DNA of 64,000 bases from Flavobacterium aquidurense (GCF_001404985.1 NZ_JRLF01000006.1:248001-312000), one strand, 5' to 3'. Numbered from the stretch's first letter, positions 34,459 to 43,258 are shown. Program-made: numbers and translations. The notes: generated from the sequence alone by a model not told the origin.

Positions 34459-35451
34459 TTATACTTCTTTTCGTCGAGCCATACCCTGAGCGATGATACT
34501 AGCTGCAATCAATTGCAAAGCATGGTATAGCATGAGCGGCAGCAATACGATGCCGGTGATGGTACTGTGCTGAAAAAGTACTTTTGACATAACGGTGCCG
34601 TGTACCAATGACTTTTTTGACCCGCAGAATAAGACCGTAATACGGTCTTCATCTGAAAAACCAAGCAGGCGGCTGAGTAGTCCGACACAAAAGAATACTG
34701 CAAAAAACAACGCCATCATCCCTGCAGCGAGTCCGGCAAGTTCAAGGGCGGTGAAGCCTTCAAAAAGATGTTCAGAAAATGACTTGCAAAACGATGTGTA
34801 AATAATGGTTAGAATAACTGCCTGATCGAAATATTTGAGCTGTTTCTTGTATTTTTCGGCAATGGCACCTAAACGGGAATTGAGGCTTATGCCAATGATG
34901 ACAGGCAGCAAGACTTGAAGAATTAACTTTATGACGATTTGAGTAACATCAAAATCGCCTGTCGCAGAAGCTATAAACAGCCCAACCCAGAGAGGCGTAA
35001 CGACTACTCCAATCAAACTGGAAATGCTTGCATTGAAAATGGCTGCAGGAATGTTTCCTTTAGCAATGGAAACCATGACCACCGAAGAGGAAACTGTGGA
35101 CGGCAATGCTGCCAGAAAAAATACACCCAGCCAAAGCAGCCCGAAACCGTTATTGACAAACAACGGGCGAAATGCCAAAACAATGAGCGGAAAAAATAAA
35201 AAGGTGGTCAACTGAACGACAATGTGCATTTTCCAGTTAGAAAGTCCGGCTTTTAGTTTCTCAACACTCAGTCGCATGCCGTAAAACAAGAAAATAAAGG
35301 AAACGCCTGCATTGGCAATCTCCTCCAGCGAAACAGGTTCTTTGACCATGCCTGGCTTTGGCAAAAAATAAGCCATCAGGATCATGGTGGCGATCATTAA
35401 CAGGAAACCGTCGAAACCTGCTTTTTTTAATACTTCTAATAATTTCTTCAA
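34459..35451 (-). CDS. Bile acid:sodium symporter-like transporter (SBF-like)
   Basis: A 330-residue membrane protein with about nine or ten helices. It starts with FDGFLLMIATMILMAYFLPKPG and contains the SBF-like segments FIFLFYGMRLSVEKL and ALPSTVSSSVVMVSIAKGN, the characteristic Pro-Ser-Thr region of PF13593-type proteins. It lies 58 bases after mesD, so it may move a methionine-pathway compound (inference); family members transport diverse organic anions with Na+. Confidence 0.88.
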   Translation of the reverse strand: MKKLLEVLKKAGFDGFLLMIATMILMAYFLPKPGMVKEPVSLEEIANAGVSFIFLFYGMRLSVEKLKAGLSNWKMHIVVQLTTFLFFPLIVLAFRPLFVNNGFGLLWLGVFFLAALPSTVSSSVVMVSIAKGNIPAAIFNASISSLIGVVVTPLWVGLFIASATGDFDVTQIVIKLILQVLLPVIIGISLNSRLGAIAEKYKKQLKYFDQAVILTIIYTSFCKSFSEHLFEGFTALELAGLAAGMMALFFAVFFCVGLLSRLLGFSDEDRITVLFCGSKKSLVHGTVMSKVLFQHSTITGIVLLPLMLYHALQLIAASIIAQGMARRKEV

Positions 35452-35509
35452 TGTGTTTTAAATATTATTTCTCCGTGAAGGCACGGACACCATTATTAAT
35501 ACATTGAGA

Positions 35510-36541
35510 CTAAATCCCAAGTTCTTTGCGTATAATTTCTGCTCCTGCGCTTAAAGCACTTAACTTGCCTCTGGCTATGTTTCGGGATAACGGGGCCATA
35601 CCACAGTTTGTAGAAGGGTAAAGATTTTCGGCATCTACAAACTCAAGGGCTTTACGCAGTGTAGCAGCTACTTCTTCTGGTGTTTCGATAGTGTTGGTTG
35701 CCACATCAATGGCACCTACCATTACTTTTTTACCTCGAACAAGTTCCATTAAATCTAAAGGCACATTGGAGTTGTGACATTCTAAAGACACCACATCAAT
35801 TTTAGATTTTTGAATTTTCGGAAAAATTTCTTCGTATTGTCGCCACTCTGAACCTAATGTCTTTTTCCAATCAGTATTGGCCTGTATTCCATAACCATAA
35901 CAAATATGAACCGCAGTTTGGCAGTGTAAACCTTCAATAGCTCTTTCTAATGCTGCCATTCCCCAATCGTTTACTTCATCAAAGAACACATTAAATGCAG
36001 GTTCATCAAACTGGATAATGTCTACCCCTGCGTCCTGAAGTTCTCTTGCTTCTTCATTGAGTGCTTTCGCAAATTCCCACGCCAATTTTTCCCGGCTTTT
36101 ATAATGGTCGTCGTACAAGGTATCTACCATTGTCAGCGGGCCTGGCAATGCCCATTTTATAGGCTTATTAGTCTGTTTACGTAAAAATTTAGCATCTTCA
36201 ACAAAAACTGCTTTTTGACGTGCCACCTCACCTACAACCACTGGAACACTCGCGTCATAACGGTTACGGATTTTTACTGTTTTACGATTTTCAAAATCTA
36301 CACCGCTTAAATGCTCGATAAAAGTCGTTACAAAATGCTGGCGTGTCTGCTCGCCGTCACAAATAATATCCAGATCTGCCAATTGTTGTTCCTGCAAAGA
36401 AATGCGTAAAGCATCTTGTTTCCCTTCAATTAGCTGATCGCCTTCTAATTTCCATGGTGACCAAAGTTTTTCGGGCGGTGCAAGCCAGGCAGGTTTGGGT
36501 AAACTTCCAACAATAGAGGTAGGTAATAATAGTTTCTTCAT
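35510..36541 (-). CDS. mesD: MesD-type methionine synthase (MetE catalytic-domain homologue)
   Basis: A 343-residue protein corresponding to the C-terminal catalytic domain of MetE only. Visible are VGSLPKP at the start, the zinc-ligand motif HICYG (His-x-Cys), DEPAFN, ECHNSN and the C-terminal Cys ligand in TNCGMAPL. It lacks the N-terminal folate-related half of MetE. Short MetE-like proteins encoded beside DUF1852 have been described as MesD, which methylates homocysteine together with MesX. Here DUF1852 is immediately upstream (30 bases), supporting the name. Confidence 0.88.
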   Translation of the reverse strand: MKKLLLPTSIVGSLPKPAWLAPPEKLWSPWKLEGDQLIEGKQDALRISLQEQQLADLDIICDGEQTRQHFVTTFIEHLSGVDFENRKTVKIRNRYDASVPVVVGEVARQKAVFVEDAKFLRKQTNKPIKWALPGPLTMVDTLYDDHYKSREKLAWEFAKALNEEARELQDAGVDIIQFDEPAFNVFFDEVNDWGMAALERAIEGLHCQTAVHICYGYGIQANTDWKKTLGSEWRQYEEIFPKIQKSKIDVVSLECHNSNVPLDLMELVRGKKVMVGAIDVATNTIETPEEVAATLRKALEFVDAENLYPSTNCGMAPLSRNIARGKLSALSAGAEIIRKELGI

Positions 36542-36571
36542 AATAGTATAATTTTAATGCGTTGTAATCAA

Positions 36572-37624
36572 TTAAAGAGTAAAATTAGCAGACCATTGTT
36601 CCAGGAGACTTTTGTAAGGTTTAATGAAATGCTCTTCAGCATATTTACCCTGTTCTACTGCCAATCGACTGCGCTCTTCGCGGTCATAATCCACACGAGT
36701 CAGTGAATAATCTTCGTGTTTAAGAGTAGGTTGATAGATTTTCCCGGCCACTGAATTTGCATTGTAAATTTCAGGGCGATAAATCTTCTGAAAAGTCTCC
36801 ATCGTGCTGATTGAGCTGATTAGTCCAAGATCAGTATAATCAGCAAGCAGATCTCCGGTATGATAAAAAGCCATCGGTGCTACACTATTAGTAGGCATGA
36901 AAAAACGAACTTTTAAGCCCATTTTAGAGAAATATTCATCAGTGATAGAATACTGATCCTGCAGATACTCAAAACCCAAAACCGGGTGCTGATATTCAGT
37001 GCGAGTATACGTTTTGTTGCTCGATACACTTAGACAAATGATCGGTGACATCTTAAAGTGTTCTTTATAAGTGACTGAATTCACAAAGCACTTATAAAGT
37101 TTTCCGTGCAAATCACCAAAATCTTCAGGAATACAAAAATTAGGTTTATTTTTATTGTGCTCGATCAATAAAATACTGAAATCATAATCACGAACATAAG
37201 ACGAAAAATTATTTCCGGCAATACCTTCGATACGCTGGCTAGTCTTACGGTCAAAAATATTCGTTTTTAAAACTTCAATCAACGGCAGATTGTTACTACC
37301 ATTCTTATCATCAATACGCATCGTTACTGTGATGATTTCAAGTTCTACAAGGTAACGATCAGCTTTTGGATTATCTACATGAGCCAATGCATTGAATCGA
37401 TTGTTAATCATATTTAATGCATTACGTAAGTTTTGTTGGCGATTACCTCCTCTCGCCAAGTTTGCAAAATTGGTTGTCAAACGCGTTTCATTTGAGGGGT
37501 GATAGTTTTCATCTAAACAAGTGCTCTTTAGTGTGAATGCAAAATCATTCTGGATTGTATTCTGGGTGTTTTCAATATTTTGCTTTTCGTTTATTCCCCT
37601 ATCTTCTTGTATGTTCGCTTTCAT
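36572..37624 (-). CDS. mesX: MesX (DUF1852), partner of MesD
   Basis: A DUF1852 protein of about 350 residues with the family's sequence pattern (TRLTTNFANLARGGNRQQNLRNAL, IEGIAGNNFSSYVRDYDFS, EYQHPVLGFEYLQDQ). DUF1852 proteins are required for MesD activity and have been proposed to be oxygenases that supply the methyl donor. I start it at the ATG of MKANIQEDRG (37624); an upstream in-frame ATG at 37657 would add 11 residues with no obvious homology. It is first in the mesX-mesD order. Confidence 0.88.
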   Translation of the reverse strand: MKANIQEDRGINEKQNIENTQNTIQNDFAFTLKSTCLDENYHPSNETRLTTNFANLARGGNRQQNLRNALNMINNRFNALAHVDNPKADRYLVELEIITVTMRIDDKNGSNNLPLIEVLKTNIFDRKTSQRIEGIAGNNFSSYVRDYDFSILLIEHNKNKPNFCIPEDFGDLHGKLYKCFVNSVTYKEHFKMSPIICLSVSSNKTYTRTEYQHPVLGFEYLQDQYSITDEYFSKMGLKVRFFMPTNSVAPMAFYHTGDLLADYTDLGLISSISTMETFQKIYRPEIYNANSVAGKIYQPTLKHEDYSLTRVDYDREERSRLAVEQGKYAEEHFIKPYKSLLEQWSANFTL

Positions 37625-37727
37625 CTGATGATAATGTTTAGTTTTTTTACCCTGCAAATTTGAATATAAAAGATTAAATATTTTTATTTACACATAAAAT
37701 CAGTTAATTATTCTTTTTAAATGTGTT

Positions 37728-37750
37728 TTTAAAGATTATTAATCTTTAAA
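37728..37750. promoter_or_regulatory. Palindrome between mesX and the nitroreductase gene
   Basis: TTTAAAGATT-ATT-AATCTTTAAA, perfect 10-bp arms, sits in the divergent region. It could be an operator for mesX-mesD or for the nitroreductase; the regulator is not evident. Confidence 0.5.
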
Positions 37751-37859
37751 CAAATGCAATTATGAAGGAAAACAGATAAATATTCTTTAGTGGCTTAAGA
37801 TGATTGACTTGGAGTTTCCCAGAGCGCTTCAAAAACTCGAAAAAGAAAACAATATCATT

Positions 37860-37867
37860 TATATTTG
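37860..37867 (+). promoter_or_regulatory. -7 element fixing the nitroreductase start
   Basis: TATATTTG lies 25 bases before the ATG at 37893 and would start transcription near 37874. That excludes the upstream in-frame ATG at 37800 as translation start. Confidence 0.6.
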
Positions 37868-37892
37868 TCAAAATTTTAAGATAGACATAGCA

Positions 37893-38522
37893 ATGAATTT
37901 GATAGAAAATTTAAAATGGCGTTACGCCACAAAAGCTTACAATAACATTAAAGTAACAGAAGAGAAGGTCGATCAGATCTTAGAGGCTATAAATCTTTCA
38001 GCATCTTCTTGTGGTCTTCAATCTTACCGTGTTTTTGTTGTAAGCAATCCGGAAATTCAAAAAAAATTAGGTGCTGATTCGTATAATGGACAGATTAGCT
38101 CTTGCTCTCATTTGTTGGTTTTTGCTGCACTAACTGACATGTCTCCGACTTACATTGACGATTATATGACAATGACAGAAAAGCAAAGAGGTCTTGATGC
38201 TGGTGCCTTATCAGGATTTAGAAATGGACTGCATTCCTATTTCAGCGCTATTAACGCAGAGCAAAAAGCCCATTGGGCGGCCAAACAGGCTTATATTGCA
38301 CTAGGAACTGCACTTATTGCTGCGGCAGAATTGAAAGTGGATGCCACTCCTATCGAAGGATTTAATGCCACGACTATCGATGCCGTTTTGGGTTTGAAAC
38401 AAAAAGGACTGCATTCTACAGTTATCCTCGCTTTAGGATATCGGGATTCGGAAAAAGACTATATGGCGGCTACGAAAAAAGTTCGTTTGCCTATAGATGA
38501 AATGATAACGAAAGTTTACTAA
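37893..38522 (+). CDS. Nitroreductase-family NAD(P)H oxidoreductase
   Basis: About 209 residues, FMN-dependent, with LKWRYATKAYNNIKVTEEK, ASSCGLQSYRVFVV and a C-terminal GYRDSEKDYM. It is clearly a paralogue of the enzyme at 29258. The start at MNLIENLKW (37893) matches the paralogue and the promoter position. It is a single gene followed by a full copy of the dispersed 3' element and a terminator. Confidence 0.92.
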   Translation: MNLIENLKWRYATKAYNNIKVTEEKVDQILEAINLSASSCGLQSYRVFVVSNPEIQKKLGADSYNGQISSCSHLLVFAALTDMSPTYIDDYMTMTEKQRGLDAGALSGFRNGLHSYFSAINAEQKAHWAAKQAYIALGTALIAAAELKVDATPIEGFNATTIDAVLGLKQKGLHSTVILALGYRDSEKDYMAATKKVRLPIDEMITKVY

Positions 38523-38597
38523 TACCTACTAAATTTATTATCGAGAAATTTATCAAATGCCATTACAACTTAATAAATTTACAAAATTCATATTTTT

Positions 38598-38740
38598 AAC
38601 ATTTAACCCTTTACGATACATACAAACCGCTTACTAATCAAAATTCGAGATAATTATCTTACAAATTCACTTAAAAATAAGCCAATTTCTTTAAATCTTG
38701 CATAAAATGATTTGGAATTTGTATCGTTGAGGTCACAAAG
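38598..38740 (+). repeat. Dispersed 3'-UTR element, copy B (full length)
   Basis: Starts AACATTTAACCCTTTACGA then TACATACAAACCGCTT, has CTTACAAATTCACTT in the middle, CCAATTTCTTTAAATC and CATAAAATGATTTG near the end, and finishes GAGGTCACAAA. A terminator follows directly. About 75% of positions can be aligned to copy A by eye; the internal inverted arms (AATTATCTTA, TAAGCCAATT) are kept. Confidence 0.85.
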
Positions 38741-38743
38741 GCC

Positions 38744-38777
38744 AAAAGGCGCCAATTGTCTTCAATTGGCGTCTTTT
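38744..38777 (+). terminator. Terminator after copy B
   Basis: AAAAGGCGCCAATTG pairs with CAATTGGCGTCTTTT (one G-U pair) around a TCTT loop, followed by T residues. The same hairpin, slightly changed, follows copy C at 45781. Confidence 0.93.
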
Positions 38778-39010
38778 TTTTAAATTGACAAATGGTTCTA
38801 AACAAATATTCTATTTTGCTATTGAAAATTGGTGATTACTAATATTGCTGGTTTTATGATAAAACCCCTTCATAATTTTTCATATAAGCGCTGTAAGATT
38901 CTCCATACTAGACAGAAGAGCATTAAAATGTTTTTAAATTAATAATTTTGATTCAGCTATTGATTAATATTTCATTAAAAGATTAATTTAGAACGGTAGA
39001 AAACTGAAAT
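38778..39010. other. Rest of the 490-base gap before the AraC-GyrI gene
   Basis: After copy B and its terminator, the remaining AT-rich sequence shows no gene. AATTTTGATTCAG at about 38945 may include part of the promoter for the regulator downstream. Confidence 0.45.
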
Positions 39011-39913
39011 ATGAAAGAAGATTATATAAAACGAATTAATAATGTATTAGTATATATTGACCAAAATTTAGATCAGGAACTGAATTTGGAAACTATAGCT
39101 AAAATTGGAAATTACTCGCCATTTCATTTGCACAGAATTTTTAAAGCAATTACAAATGAAACTATAAATGAATACATTACTCGCAAAAGAATTGAAAAAA
39201 CCGCATTAATACTTATACATAAAAAAGAGATCACAATCTCTGAACTTTCCCTACAATATGGATTTAACAGCAACTCTTCTTTTACCAGAACTTTTAAGAA
39301 ATTTTACGCAGTAAGTCCCTCTGAGTTCAGAAAAACCTACTCAGACAAATTTAGCAAGATTGGTAAAGTGGATAGCAAGAATGGACAAGAAAATGGAATA
39401 TCTGACCAATATATTTGCAACATTGATAATCATAAAAATTGGATTAAAATGAAAGCAAAAATTGAAATTAAAGAAATGCCAAAATTAGATCTTGTCTATA
39501 TTACACAAATTGGACATAACGGAATGCAAGATGCTTATTCAAAATTAATTAAGTGGGCAGCTCCAAAAGGACTTCTGGAAAATGAAAACTTAAAAATAAT
39601 AACTATCTATCACGATAGTTATAAAGTTACAGATCCTGATAAGGTTAGAATGAGTGCTTGTATTTCACTGAAAGAAAAAATTAGTGTTGACGGAGAAATT
39701 GGGTTAACGACAATTGAAAGCGGTAAATTTATTGTTGGACATTTTGAAATTGGAATAAATGAATTTGAGAAATCCTGGAATGCCCTTTTTATCTGGATGA
39801 GCGAAAACGGATATAAAAAAGCGGATCGAAATCCTTATGAAATTTATTATAATGATTTCAATGAGCATCCGGAAAAAATAAGTATCGTAGATTTTTGTAT
39901 TCCAATTCAATAA
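39011..39913 (+). CDS. AraC-family regulator with GyrI-like effector domain
   Basis: A 300-residue protein. Two helix-turn-helix units occupy residues about 8-108 (LNLETIAKIGNYSPFHLHRIFKAITNE; ITISELSLQYGFNSNSSFTRTFKKFYAVSPSEFR), and a GyrI/BacT-type effector-binding domain fills about 145-300 (IEIKEMPKLDLVYITQIG, FIVGHFEIGI, DFCIPIQ). This layout (Rob/BmrR-like) senses hydrophobic or cationic compounds. A small membrane-protein gene follows 17 bases later. Confidence 0.92.
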   Translation: MKEDYIKRINNVLVYIDQNLDQELNLETIAKIGNYSPFHLHRIFKAITNETINEYITRKRIEKTALILIHKKEITISELSLQYGFNSNSSFTRTFKKFYAVSPSEFRKTYSDKFSKIGKVDSKNGQENGISDQYICNIDNHKNWIKMKAKIEIKEMPKLDLVYITQIGHNGMQDAYSKLIKWAAPKGLLENENLKIITIYHDSYKVTDPDKVRMSACISLKEKISVDGEIGLTTIESGKFIVGHFEIGINEFEKSWNALFIWMSENGYKKADRNPYEIYYNDFNEHPEKISIVDFCIPIQ

Positions 39914-39930
39914 ATTAAAACTTCTTAAAA

Positions 39931-40098
39931 ATGGAATATAAAGAAATAAAAACAGTGATAATTTTGACTTTAATCATTACAATGTTTTTTACATGTTTTG
40001 AATTAAACATCACAAAAAAATATTATTTGAATAAGAAGTCCAAAATCAGTTTTACTGAAGTAACAACTTATACCCTGAAAGTTAAAAATACAAAGTAA
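39931..40098 (+). CDS. Small single-span membrane protein (55 residues)
   Basis: A short frame MEYKEIKTVIILTLIITMFF... with one hydrophobic helix (about residues 8-24) followed by a basic, beta-like tail (NKKSKISFTEVTTYTLKVKNTK). It starts 17 bases after the AraC-GyrI gene with AAA-rich sequence before the ATG, so it may be translated from the same mRNA. No homologue is known to me; it could be a small regulatory or stress peptide. Confidence 0.5.
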   Translation: MEYKEIKTVIILTLIITMFFTCFELNITKKYYLNKKSKISFTEVTTYTLKVKNTK

Positions 40099-40288
40099 AA
40101 ATAAGCTGTAACTATTAAAATTTTTAAAAAAAAACATTCTAAATTTAGATGGTCATATCCATTAGAAATTCAGCGGATTTAAATTTCCCATATTATGTTT
40201 TTTTATAACTAAATGGATGCAAAACTTGACGAAAAAAGTTAATAATACAACCTTACAAAATCTTAAATAATTATTATTTTAATTTATT

Positions 40289-40681
40289 TCAGACTTTTTC
40301 AGGTATAATTATCTTTTGCAGGGACTTAAAAAGCTTTCTAAAATCTGTATGCTTCTTCAAATACTGCACTCCCTTGAATTTGGTCAGCGCTTCCTGTAGC
40401 ATATGTCCTGAATTTCGGGAATAAAGTACAACCGGAATTCTTTTTAGAGCTTCAATATCCCGAAGTAATTTAAGAAATCCGGATCCATCAAGATGCGGCA
40501 TGTTAAAATCCAGGAAAATTATATCGGGTGATAATTTTGAATCCTGAAGTTTTTTTAGAGCTTCAAGTGCACTGCCTTCTACTGATGATCTAATTTCATG
40601 ATTAATTGCATTTAGAACTAATACAAAAGTCTCTGCATCATCATTTATATCGTTGACTAATAATATATTTTTGTATTTCAT
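40289..40681 (-). CDS. Single-domain response regulator (CheY-like)
   Basis: A 130-residue receiver domain without output domain. The phospho-acceptor is Asp58 (IIFLDFNMPHLDG), the Thr/Ser position is in VVLYSRNSG, and Lys is in YLKKHTD. The acid pocket reads VNDINDD, so the first acidic residue is Asn and the pair is shifted, perhaps weakening Mg2+ binding. No kinase is adjacent; the PAS kinase at 51826 also lacks a partner but is 11 kb away. Confidence 0.92.
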   Translation of the reverse strand: MKYKNILLVNDINDDAETFVLVLNAINHEIRSSVEGSALEALKKLQDSKLSPDIIFLDFNMPHLDGSGFLKLLRDIEALKRIPVVLYSRNSGHMLQEALTKFKGVQYLKKHTDFRKLFKSLQKIIIPEKV

Positions 40682-40979
40682 TCCCTAACTATAATTTTAG
40701 GCCAAAAAATCTAATTTAAGGCAGTTATTGACTTTAAATCACTACAATTTTATGACAAAATAAAACGATATCAAATACCAGTAATGCTAATTTGTAATAA
40801 CGCTGAAAAACTTTGTAATAACTTACAATCTATGTAAAACTGATGTTGAAGTTTTCATACTATCCTATTTTAAAATTGGGATATAAGGATGTTTTACAGG
40901 ATATTTTTTTATCTTTGAAATGCAGGATTTTTAATCTAAATGGCTTTATCTTTGAGCCTCTAGAAAATCGATATTCATT

Positions 40980-41384
40980 ATGGAACAGAAAATACATCAG
41001 GGGAAAAACGTAAAGCGCTTCAGAGAAATGCTTAACATAAAGCAGGAAGCATTAGCTTATGATCTGGGAAATGACTGGAATCAGAAGAAAATTTCTATGC
41101 TGGAGCAAAAAGACGTAATTGAAGATAATCTGTTGAAACAAATTTCAACTGTATTAAAAATTCCTGTAGAAGCTTTTCAGAATTTTGATGAAGAACAGGC
41201 TATTAATATTATTTCTAATACTTTTGACAATTGTCAACAACCTGCATCTGTATTTTACAATTCAACCGTTAATCAAATTGATCAATTTATTAAACTACAC
41301 GAAGAAAAAATTGCTTTATACGAGCGTATGTTGAAAGAGAAAGATGAAATGATGGTAAGGCTTGAAAAATTAATAAATAAATAA
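40980..41384 (+). CDS. XRE-family helix-turn-helix regulator, copy 2
   Basis: A 134-residue paralogue of the protein at 25163. The first 82 residues differ at one position (Ala/Thr at about 57), and the last 28 residues are almost identical (LHEEKIALYERMLKEKDEMM). Between them the linker is unrelated (DNCQQPASVFYNSTVNQIDQ versus GDNACVGNPNSSFNFNPIEE). Conserved DNA-binding and dimerisation parts with a swapped middle suggest that the linker carries specificity. Own promoter (TATCTTTG before it) and terminator. Confidence 0.9.
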   Translation: MEQKIHQGKNVKRFREMLNIKQEALAYDLGNDWNQKKISMLEQKDVIEDNLLKQISTVLKIPVEAFQNFDEEQAINIISNTFDNCQQPASVFYNSTVNQIDQFIKLHEEKIALYERMLKEKDEMMVRLEKLINK

Positions 41385-41410
41385 TTTTTTATAGAAGATA
41401 TATTAAAACA

Positions 41411-41438
41411 AAAAAGAGACTTTCGAGTCTCTTTTTTT
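41411..41438 (+). terminator. Terminator of XRE copy 2
   Basis: AAAAAGAGACT / AGTCTCTTTTT around a TTCG loop with a T-run, the same as after copy 1. Confidence 0.92.
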
Positions 41439-41555
41439 GTTTTGAATACTATTTACGGGGTGAATTCGGAGACATTTTAATAGCTTTCCTTAAAAATCTT
41501 CGAAAAGAGGCTTTTCAATTTTTAAAAAAGCACTAATTGATTTCTTCAAATCAGT

Positions 41556-42488
41556 TTATTTTAATTTACTATATGCTTCTAAAAGAAGGGATTTATTCCT
41601 CTCCAAAAAGGTTTTCAGCGATTCGGGCTGTATTTTAAACTCTGCTATCTCATGAGGATCAACTTTATACCCTTCAACATTTTGCCAGATAAAAGCTTCG
41701 GTCCCCCATTTAAACAACCCGCTTTCGGTGGCTTGCTCATCTGTTATACTGATGGCCTCAAATTGTTTACCGGTAACGGATGAAAGCGCATCAGCGACCT
41801 CTCCCATTGTAAGTGAATCACCCACTACAGCAAATTCTTTTTTGTTGAATTTCTCGGGGTTTGAAAATGCCTCAGCCGCAAAACGGCCGATATCTTCAGG
41901 GGACACCCAGTCTATTTTTGTATCCGGCTCGGTCGGGCTTATTATTTTACCCTGAGAAATAGTAGGAAACATCCATTCATTTTTAGGAGGAAGCAGGTTT
42001 ACCATGATAAACGGAGGTTTTATGATTGTCCAGAAGGTAAATCCGGCATCTTTAACAGCGTTTATGGCTGCAGCTTTCTCTTCCCAGTACAGTGGCTCCC
42101 AGCGGCCCTTTTCCCAGTCCGCAAAGTTTTGGTGATCTCCCGCGCGGGCAACCGAGGTGTGAACTATCTGCTGAATCCCGGCGGCTTTTGCTGCAGCAAC
42201 CAGATTTTTTGCATGTCTGGTTTCCTCTCCCTTATTCCCAGGGTGTGAACCCATCTGCATCGAGAATACGCCTGTTGCACCTTTAGCAGCCTCAGTCAGA
42301 CTTTCTAAATCATCGAACGTCGATTCAGCTAATTCAACATTCCTTACAGCGAGTGCTTTTGCAGCTTCACTGTTTTTATTTCGCACAATAGCCCTTACCG
42401 CTATATTTTTAGCTAATAATGCATCAATAACTGCTCCTCCCTGAGTACCTGCTGCGCCAGCTACCAGTATTAATGATTTATCTTTCAT
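41556..42488 (-). CDS. NmrA/HSCARG-like NAD(P)-binding protein
   Basis: A 310-residue atypical SDR with the N-terminal cofactor motif VAGAAGTQGGAVIDALLAK and NmrA-family segments (VFSMQMGSHPGNKGEETRHAKNLVAAAK, WTIIKPPFIMVN, EDIGRFAAEAFSNPEKF). Such proteins bind NADP(H) and may reduce quinones or sense redox state. A divergent HxlR regulator gene shares its promoter region; HxlR with NmrA/quinone reductase is a well-known pairing. Confidence 0.9.
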   Translation of the reverse strand: MKDKSLILVAGAAGTQGGAVIDALLAKNIAVRAIVRNKNSEAAKALAVRNVELAESTFDDLESLTEAAKGATGVFSMQMGSHPGNKGEETRHAKNLVAAAKAAGIQQIVHTSVARAGDHQNFADWEKGRWEPLYWEEKAAAINAVKDAGFTFWTIIKPPFIMVNLLPPKNEWMFPTISQGKIISPTEPDTKIDWVSPEDIGRFAAEAFSNPEKFNKKEFAVVGDSLTMGEVADALSSVTGKQFEAISITDEQATESGLFKWGTEAFIWQNVEGYKVDPHEIAEFKIQPESLKTFLERNKSLLLEAYSKLK

Positions 42489-42507
42489 ATTTTTGTGATT
42501 TAAATTT

Positions 42508-42539
42508 TTTGTAAATTTACGCCCTAATTGGTTTACAAA
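42508..42539. promoter_or_regulatory. HxlR-type operator between NmrA and HxlR genes
   Basis: TTTGTAAA at 42508-42515 and TTTACAAA at 42532-42539 form a perfect 8-bp inverted repeat with a 16-base spacer. It lies between the two divergent genes, 21 bases before the HxlR start. Confidence 0.65.
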
Positions 42540-42559
42540 AGATACCAGTTACCTAAAGG

Positions 42560-42910
42560 ATGCCAGATATACAAAAAGATAATGCCGAAAATGCACAGCA
42601 AATCAAACATCTGCAAGATGCCCTCTATGTGATAAGTGGGAAGTGGAAACTGCCTATCTTGACAGCTGTACACCAAGGAAACAGTCGATTCCGTGACATT
42701 CAGAGGAGTGTGAACGGTATCACAAGCAAAGTCCTGTCAAAGGAACTTAAAGAACTGGAACTAAACAAGCTCATTTTGCGCAGGGTCTATGATGACTCAC
42801 CTCCGACCGTCGAGTATACAGCATCTGTGTATTGCGATACGCTGCACAATATGATTTCCGAAATGATTGAGTGGGGTAAAAACCACCGTGACAAGATAAG
42901 GGAAGTTTAA
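42560..42910 (+). CDS. HxlR-family regulator
   Basis: A 116-residue winged-helix protein with the HxlR signature YVISGKWKLPILTAVHQGNSRFRDIQRSVNGITSKVLSKELKELE in the first 75 residues. It lacks the N-terminal cysteine of redox-sensing relatives such as HypR. It is divergent from the NmrA gene and probably controls it and itself through the inverted repeat between them. Confidence 0.93.
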   Translation: MPDIQKDNAENAQQIKHLQDALYVISGKWKLPILTAVHQGNSRFRDIQRSVNGITSKVLSKELKELELNKLILRRVYDDSPPTVEYTASVYCDTLHNMISEMIEWGKNHRDKIREV

Positions 42911-43029
42911 TTGTTATTGCCTTCTAATTTGCCAAAAAAAACTAAAGCTGTTATGATCAAAAGATATATCATTACTCTATAGCAGTCATCTTATTTATCC
43001 TCAAAAGTTAAAACTATGAGGCTCCCCTT

Positions 43030-43179
43030 GCTCTACGAAGTGTTCTTCTTTACGCTGTGAAAATGTCTCTGACTTTGCGACATTTTAAACAAATATAATT
43101 GAAAAACAGAGACTTCATTAAGTCTCTGACTTTAAAAATATTTTTCTTAGATACTTTCCTTAATGTAAAATTCCAAGAC
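43030..43179 (+). repeat. Long dispersed repeat, copy 1, left of the membrane-anchored protein gene
   Basis: GCTCTACGAAG, TCTCTGACTTTGCGACATTT, AAACAAATATAATTGAAAAA and a final CCAAGAC match 43971-44122. A perfect hairpin CAGAGACTT-CATT-AAGTCTCTG lies at 43107-43128. In the second copy one stem base changes from C to T, which keeps pairing as G-U. Confidence 0.88.
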
Positions 43180-43202
43180 AATAATAAGAACTAACAGTAA
43201 AA

Positions 43203-43258
43203 AGTCGGGAGACATTTGCGTAGGTTTTCATAAAAACACTTTGAAGAGCGGGAAATAG
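43203..43258. repeat. Short dispersed repeat, copy 2
   Basis: GAGACATTTGCGTAGG, TTTTCATAAAAACACTTTG and AAGAGCGGGAAATA correspond to 25651-25706. The copies are diverged but co-linear. Confidence 0.65.

Larger units (their letters stand above)
40909..41443 (+). repeat. XRE cassette, copy 2 of a duplicated unit
   Basis: Promoter region, gene and terminator match 25092-25628. Identity is high on both sides of the gene's variable middle. The flanks diverge immediately outside, so the unit was copied as a block. Confidence 0.9.

Noticed and set aside
37624..37800. A SAM riboswitch before mesX.
   Set aside because: The leader is short and AT-rich, with no conserved GC-rich helices or pseudoknot that I could draw.
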